Source: an uncultured Ruminococcus sp.
GTDB taxonomy: Bacteria > Bacillota_A > Clostridia > Oscillospirales > Ruminococcaceae
DNA length: 9,884 nucleotides
Assembly (NCBI GenBank): GCA_937880065.1
Contig: CALFMA010000447.1
Location: forward strand, 1-9,884
Direction: 5' to 3'
Part shown: positions 7,123-9,884 of the stretch, piece after piece
Position numbering within the stretch: the stretch's first letter is position 1
Layout: every line of letters begins with the position of its first letter
Position numbers and translations under genes: made by a program
Notes under the pieces: model-generated
What the model was told of the DNA's origin: nothing
Database searches by the model: none
What the model saw: only the letters and a program-made list of their open reading frames with translations

Positions 7123-7213
7123 GAATTATGGGAACCTCTAAAAACCTCCCTCACAGCTTGATTGCCGATTGCGTTCTTTTTTGAGAATATCTTATTTTGA
7201 AAGGTGATAAGAA

Positions 7214-7546
7214 ATGAATTTTTATATTGGAAATAGTATAGGTGAAATAAAATTTGACGATTATAATATCGAGTTTTCTGACGACCTCTTACAGTATATT
7301 TATAATCAACGCAAGCAGATATCAGCTGATTTAAGTGTATTATTTGAAATTGACCCATATTCAGATACTTTTTTAGAATATGAAAATGTTAAGGCATTAA
7401 GTGATATTTGTTCTTTAATTATTGAAGCTGATATTATTAAAGGTTATGATGATTACGATGAAGGCGTTGAAATGCTTGAGGATTTACTGCAAATAGCGGA
7501 TTTAGCAGTATTAAATAAAAATGGTCTGGTAATTATAGGGGATTGA
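7214..7546 (+). CDS. Hypothetical acidic protein, possibly immunity-like
   Basis: A 110-residue soluble acidic protein that I cannot assign to a characterised family. It has no signal peptide or membrane segment. The middle is rich in Asp, Glu, Tyr and Ile (FEIDPYSDTFLEYENV, about 44-59, and GYDDYDEGVEMLEDLLQIAD, about 77-96), the C-terminus is GLVIIGD, and the start MNFYIGNSIGEIKFDDYNIEF looks like an ordered domain. Small acidic orphans of this sort often turn out to be immunity proteins of contact-dependent or polymorphic toxins. That is inference only, and no toxin is adjacent. AAGGTG (7200-7205) gives a good start at 7214. The gene is clearly AT-richer than its neighbours (I count 13 G/C in 60 bases at 7381-7440). 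It sits alone between a terminator and the metK promoter, which suggests an acquired insert. Confidence 0.75.
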   Translation: MNFYIGNSIGEIKFDDYNIEFSDDLLQYIYNQRKQISADLSVLFEIDPYSDTFLEYENVKALSDICSLIIEADIIKGYDDYDEGVEMLEDLLQIADLAVLNKNGLVIIGD

Positions 7547-7577
7547 AAAATTTTCATAGTCAGGCAAGAAATTTTTC
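7545..7577 (+). terminator. Possible weak AT-rich terminator after the hypothetical gene
   Basis: GAAAAATTTTC (7545-7555) can pair with GAAATTTTTC (7568-7577) around a 12-nt loop, with one bulged T. It overlaps the stop codon. The stem is almost all A-T and is followed by CCGCC rather than a T-run, so it is a weak candidate. Confidence 0.3.
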
Positions 7578-7586
7578 CCGCCGCTA

Positions 7587-7615
7587 TTGACAAACCTCGA
7601 CAAATATAGTATAAT
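7587..7615 (+). promoter_or_regulatory. Sigma-A promoter of the metK transcript
   Basis: TTGACA (7587-7592) and TATAAT (7610-7615) with a 17-nt spacer give a consensus promoter. The predicted start near 7622 lies just before the aptamer's first stem. Confidence 0.92.
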
Positions 7616-7625
7616 AAATCAGTAC

Positions 7626-7737
7626 CTTATCAAGAGTGGCTGAGGAAACAGGTCCTGTGAAGCCCGGCAACCTGCCGTATGTCGGCAACGGTGCCAAATC
7701 CTGCGGTATATCCGGAAGATGAGGAGCTGTGAATAAG
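7626..7737 (+). ncRNA. SAM-I (S-box) riboswitch aptamer
   Basis: This is an S-box leader that binds S-adenosylmethionine. Stem P1 is CTTAT (7626-7630) with ATAAG (7733-7737). The conserved order is present: CTTATCAAGAGTGGCTGAGG, then CCTGTGAAGCCCGGCAACC, GGTGCCAAATCCTGC (7690-7704) and AGATGAG. It lies between a consensus promoter and an intrinsic terminator upstream of metK, the classical position. When SAM is abundant, P1 should form and the downstream terminator should stop transcription. When SAM is low, the P1 3' strand is free to pair elsewhere. Confidence 0.95.
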
Positions 7738-7747
7738 TTCAATTCAG

Positions 7748-7773
7748 AGCGTCCTTATGAGGACGCTTTTTTT
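7748..7773 (+). terminator. Riboswitch-controlled intrinsic terminator
   Basis: AGCGTCCT (7748-7755) and AGGACGCT (7760-7767) form an 8-bp stem with a TATG loop, followed by a run of seven T. CTTAT at 7754-7758 repeats the P1 5' strand, so ATAAG (7733-7737) can pair with it instead. That gives a 5-bp antiterminator that excludes the terminator. Confidence 0.92.
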
Positions 7774-7795
7774 CATCTCGGAATTAGAAATTTAT

Positions 7796-7811
7796 GGAGG
7801 TTAAATCAATG
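7796..7811 (+). promoter_or_regulatory. Ribosome binding site deciding the metK start
   Basis: TGGAGGTTA with GGAGGT at 7796-7801 lies 7 nt before ATG 7809. The in-frame ATG at 7794 overlaps this site and is therefore not the start. Confidence 0.85.
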
Positions 7812-8996
7812 AAAAAAGTATTTTTCACATCGGAATCAGTAACAGAGGGACATCCCGACAAAATCTGCGACCAGATTTCTGACGCAGTTCTTGACGCAAT
7901 GCTTGAACAGGATGAAAATTCCCGTGTAGCCTGCGAAACTGTTGTTACAACAGGTATGATTATGTGTATGGGCGAAATCACAACAAAGGCAAAGGTTGAT
8001 ATTCCTAAGATTGCAAGACAGGTTGTAAAGGAAATCGGCTATGACAGAGCAAAATACGGCTTTGACTGCCACACTTGCTCAGTTCTTACAACAATTGACG
8101 AGCAGTCACCTGATATTGCTATGGGTGTAAATGAGGCTTATGAGTACCGTGAGGAAAACGGCGAAAATGACGGTCTTTCCAATGGTGCAGGAGATCAGGG
8201 AATTATGTTCGGTTATGCCTGCAATGAAACTCCCGAGCTTATGCCTCTGCCAATTTCTCTCGCTCACAAGCTTGCATTAAAGCTTACAGATGTTCGTAAG
8301 GACGGCACTCTCCGTTATCTCCGTCCCGACGGAAAGTCACAGGTAACAGTTGAGTATCACGATGACAAGGCTGTAAGAGTTGACGCTGTTGTTGTATCTT
8401 CACAGCATTCAGCTGATATTTCCCTTGACCAGCTCCGCCGTGATATTGAGGAATACGTTATCCGTGCAGTTATTCCTGCTGAACTTATGGATGAGAATAC
8501 AAAGATTTTCATTAACCCCACAGGACGTTTTGTAGTTGGCGGCCCACAGGGTGACAGCGGACTTACAGGAAGAAAGATTATTGTTGACACATACGGCGGA
8601 TACGCACGTCACGGCGGCGGTGCATTCAGCGGAAAGGATCCCTCAAAGGTTGACCGTTCAGCTGCTTATGCTGCACGTTATATCGCTAAAAACGTAGTTG
8701 CAGCAGGTCTTGCCGATAAGTGCGAAGTTCAGCTTTCATATGCTATCGGCGTAGCAAAGCCTATCTCGATTCTTGTTGATACATTTGGCACAGGAAAGGC
8801 TGATGAAGCTGCAATTTCCGAGGCTGTTGCAAAGACATTCGACCTCAGACCTTCTGCAATTGTAAATATGCTTGAACTGAAAAAGCCTCAGTATCGTCAG
8901 CTTGCAGCTTACGGACATATGGGACGTGAAGATTTAGGCGTTGCTTGGGAGAGAACAGATAAGGCTGAAACTCTCAGAAAAATCGTTCTCGGTTAA
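7809..8996 (+). CDS. metK: S-adenosylmethionine synthetase (methionine adenosyltransferase)
   Basis: A full-length, 395-residue MetK. It makes S-adenosylmethionine from methionine and ATP, releasing phosphate and pyrophosphate, in the cytoplasm as a tetramer. All three domains and the signatures are intact. [20 protein letters not shown] (6-25) includes catalytic His15 of [16 protein letters not shown] (127-137) is the first family signature, and [19 protein letters not shown] (269-287) is the glycine- and phosphate-binding signature. The start at 7809 gives the usual [11 protein letters not shown] and a well-placed Shine-Dalgarno site. Expression is controlled by the upstream SAM-I riboswitch and terminator, so the enzyme is repressed by its own product. 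SAM feeds methyltransferases such as the RlmA- and TrmK-type enzymes at the start of this window, though nothing in the sequence links their control. No terminator follows the stop. Confidence 0.99.
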   Translation: MKKVFFTSESVTEGHPDKICDQISDAVLDAMLEQDENSRVACETVVTTGMIMCMGEITTKAKVDIPKIARQVVKEIGYDRAKYGFDCHTCSVLTTIDEQSPDIAMGVNEAYEYREENGENDGLSNGAGDQGIMFGYACNETPELMPLPISLAHKLALKLTDVRKDGTLRYLRPDGKSQVTVEYHDDKAVRVDAVVVSSQHSADISLDQLRRDIEEYVIRAVIPAELMDENTKIFINPTGRFVVGGPQGDSGLTGRKIIVDTYGGYARHGGGAFSGKDPSKVDRSAAYAARYIAKNVVAAGLADKCEVQLSYAIGVAKPISILVDTFGTGKADEAAISEAVAKTFDLRPSAIVNMLELKKPQYRQLAAYGHMGREDLGVAWERTDKAETLRKIVLG

Positions 8997-9017
8997 TTGA
9001 CTGAAAAGGTGTAAATA

Positions 9018-9884
9018 ATGAAGAAAATTATTGGATTTGCTTGTATATTAATGGCATCGGCTATGCTTTTCTCCTGTAATGATACAGAGGAAAAAAAGCC
9101 GCAGAGTACAGAATCTTCCGTGGAATTTGAGGAAAATGACCTTGAAGTTCCACAGGACGGTCTGGACAAGGACAATTATCTGAATTTTAAAGATCCCGAT
9201 GAGAAAACCACAGAAGCAGTCACAGAGGAAGCAACGGAAGCAGTAACCACAACTGCAATTAACTATGATAATGCACCTGAACCCGACTATAAAAAGGCAA
9301 CATATATTGACGTTCCTTTTATGTCACAGGAGAATTTTCCTACAGGCTGTGAACTTGTAAGCACTTCAATGCTGCTGTCATATTACGGCTTTGACCTTGC
9401 ACCAATCAAAATTATTGAGGACGGCTATCTGAAATCCGGTGAGATTGCTGTTAAGGACGGCAAGCGTTACGGCGGCGATCCAAATGAAGTTTTTATCGGA
9501 AATCCCAAGGAGAAAAACGGCTACGGCTGCTATTCCGAGGCTATTGTCAAGGCTCTGAAAAAGGCGCTGGAGCCGCTCATCCCGGAGTATGACTATATAC
9601 TCAACGACTGCCCGCCCTCCCTCGGGCTGATCACCCTCAACGCGCTCTGCGCGGCGAACGGCGTGCTCATCCCGATCCAGTGCGAATACTATGCGCTGGA
9701 AGGCCTCAGCGACCTGATGTCCACCCTGCGGATGGTCAAGCGGAAGATGAATCCCCGGCTGGAGCTCTTCGGCGTGGTGCTGACCATGTTCGACGGGCGC
9801 ACCAATTTTAGTAACCAGGTGGCCCAGGAGGTCCGGCGGCATTTCCCCGGAAAGGTCTTCGCCAATGTGATCCCCCGGAACGTC
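9018..9884 (+). CDS. C39-like peptidase lipoprotein N-terminus, running in frame into ParA (chimeric; open at the end)
   Basis: Translation from ATG 9018 (AAAAGGTG at 9004-9011) stays open for 289 codons to the last base. Residues 1-20 are a lipoprotein signal (KK, hydrophobic stretch, lipobox LFS-C20). Residues 21-95 are a Thr/Glu-rich linker (TTEAVTEEATEAVTTTA) typical of secreted ruminococcal proteins. Residues 96-180 match the start of a peptidase C39-like domain: YIDVPFMSQENFPTGCELVS with candidate nucleophile Cys111, then FIGNPKEKNGYGCYSEAIV. The catalytic His/Asp part is missing, because from about residue 181 the sequence becomes ParA-like with a sharp GC rise. Only residues 1-180 are likely native here, as a truncated cell-surface protein possibly with cysteine-peptidase-like fold. 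It starts 21 nt after metK without a terminator and may be co-expressed with it under SAM control. Confidence 0.75.
   Translation, partial: MKKIIGFACILMASAMLFSCNDTEEKKPQSTESSVEFEENDLEVPQDGLDKDNYLNFKDPDEKTTEAVTEEATEAVTTTAINYDNAPEPDYKKATYIDVPFMSQENFPTGCELVSTSMLLSYYGFDLAPIKIIEDGYLKSGEIAVKDGKRYGGDPNEVFIGNPKEKNGYGCYSEAIVKALKKALEPLIPEYDYILNDCPPSLGLITLNALCAANGVLIPIQCEYYALEGLSDLMSTLRMVKRKMNPRLELFGVVLTMFDGRTNFSNQVAQEVRRHFPGKVFANVIPRNV
9561..9884 (+). other. Internal fragment of a ParA/Soj partition ATPase from a high-GC source
   Basis: Residues about 182-289 of the open frame are a clear central piece of a chromosomal ParA/Soj ATPase. It contains EYDYILNDCPPSLGLITLNA (Walker B aspartate in DCPP), IPIQCEYYALEGLSDLM, GVVLTMFDGRTNFSNQV and VIPRNV at the window edge. 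ParA works with ParB and parS in origin segregation. The deviant Walker A loop at its N-terminus is absent, and the C-terminus continues past the window. Base composition changes sharply: I count 42 G/C of 60 at 9601-9660 and 39 of 60 at 9721-9780, against 25 of 60 at 9061-9120. Codon use shifts to C/G-ending codons. This supports a different source genome, probably another Clostridia member. The ParA identity is secure; its presence here is probably an assembly artefact. Confidence 0.85.

Noticed and set aside
7546..7625. A second regulatory RNA or small gene before the metK promoter
   Set aside because: The interval holds only an AT-rich weak hairpin and the metK promoter; no conserved RNA motif or coding frame is seen.
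9378..9842. Minus-strand frame of 154 codons under the ParA region
   Set aside because: It crosses the suspected chimeric junction and mirrors the GC-rich ParA codons; long antisense frames are expected in such composition.
9018..9884. A genuine novel peptidase-ParA fusion protein
   Set aside because: Each half is incomplete, the halves belong in different compartments, and base composition changes abruptly at the join, so an assembly chimera is far more likely.

Overview
The window looks like chromosomal DNA from a moderately AT-rich gut Clostridia bacterium, most likely Ruminococcus-like Oscillospiraceae. The reasons are strong Shine-Dalgarno sites, perfect sigma-A promoters, an S-box (SAM-I) leader before metK, Thr/Glu-rich linkers on a lipoprotein, and the order trmK-nif3-rlmA-rqcH. 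All real genes lie on the + strand. Both extreme ends look like foreign joins, so this is probably a metagenomic contig with chimeric ends.

Layout. Bases 1 to about 50 seem to be a scrap of an antisense WG-repeat gene. From about 47 a 5'-truncated trmK C-terminal region runs in frame into a complete Nif3-like domain (to 1174). A tight same-strand cluster follows: rlmA-like rRNA methyltransferase (1183-2010), rqcH (2015-3766), 3-methyladenine DNA glycosylase (3771-4283), an AraC-type regulator (GTG start 4288-5055) and a GNAT acetyltransferase (5064-5534). Gaps are 4 to 8 nt and there is no internal promoter or terminator that I can see, so this is probably one operon concerned mainly with RNA modification, ribosome rescue and DNA repair.

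A sigma-A promoter (5610-5638) and a short structured leader precede an AzgA/PbuG-type purine permease (5716-7080), which ends in a strong intrinsic terminator (7085-7122). An AT-rich island with a 110-codon protein of unknown function follows (7214-7546). Then comes a complete regulatory cassette for methionine/SAM metabolism: promoter 7587-7615, SAM-I riboswitch 7626-7737, terminator 7748-7773 and metK (7809-8996). A putative C39-like surface lipoprotein starts 21 nt after metK with no terminator between them, so it may share SAM control. At about 9551-9570 its reading frame changes, still in frame, into a high-GC ParA/Soj chromosome-partition ATPase. This is best explained as an assembly chimera.

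I found no CRISPR array, tRNA, rRNA, complete mobile element or evident novel multi-gene system. The points most worth checking are the two chimeric ends, the trmK-nif3 fusion, the unassigned permease leader, the orphan AT-rich gene and the SAM-controlled lipoprotein.
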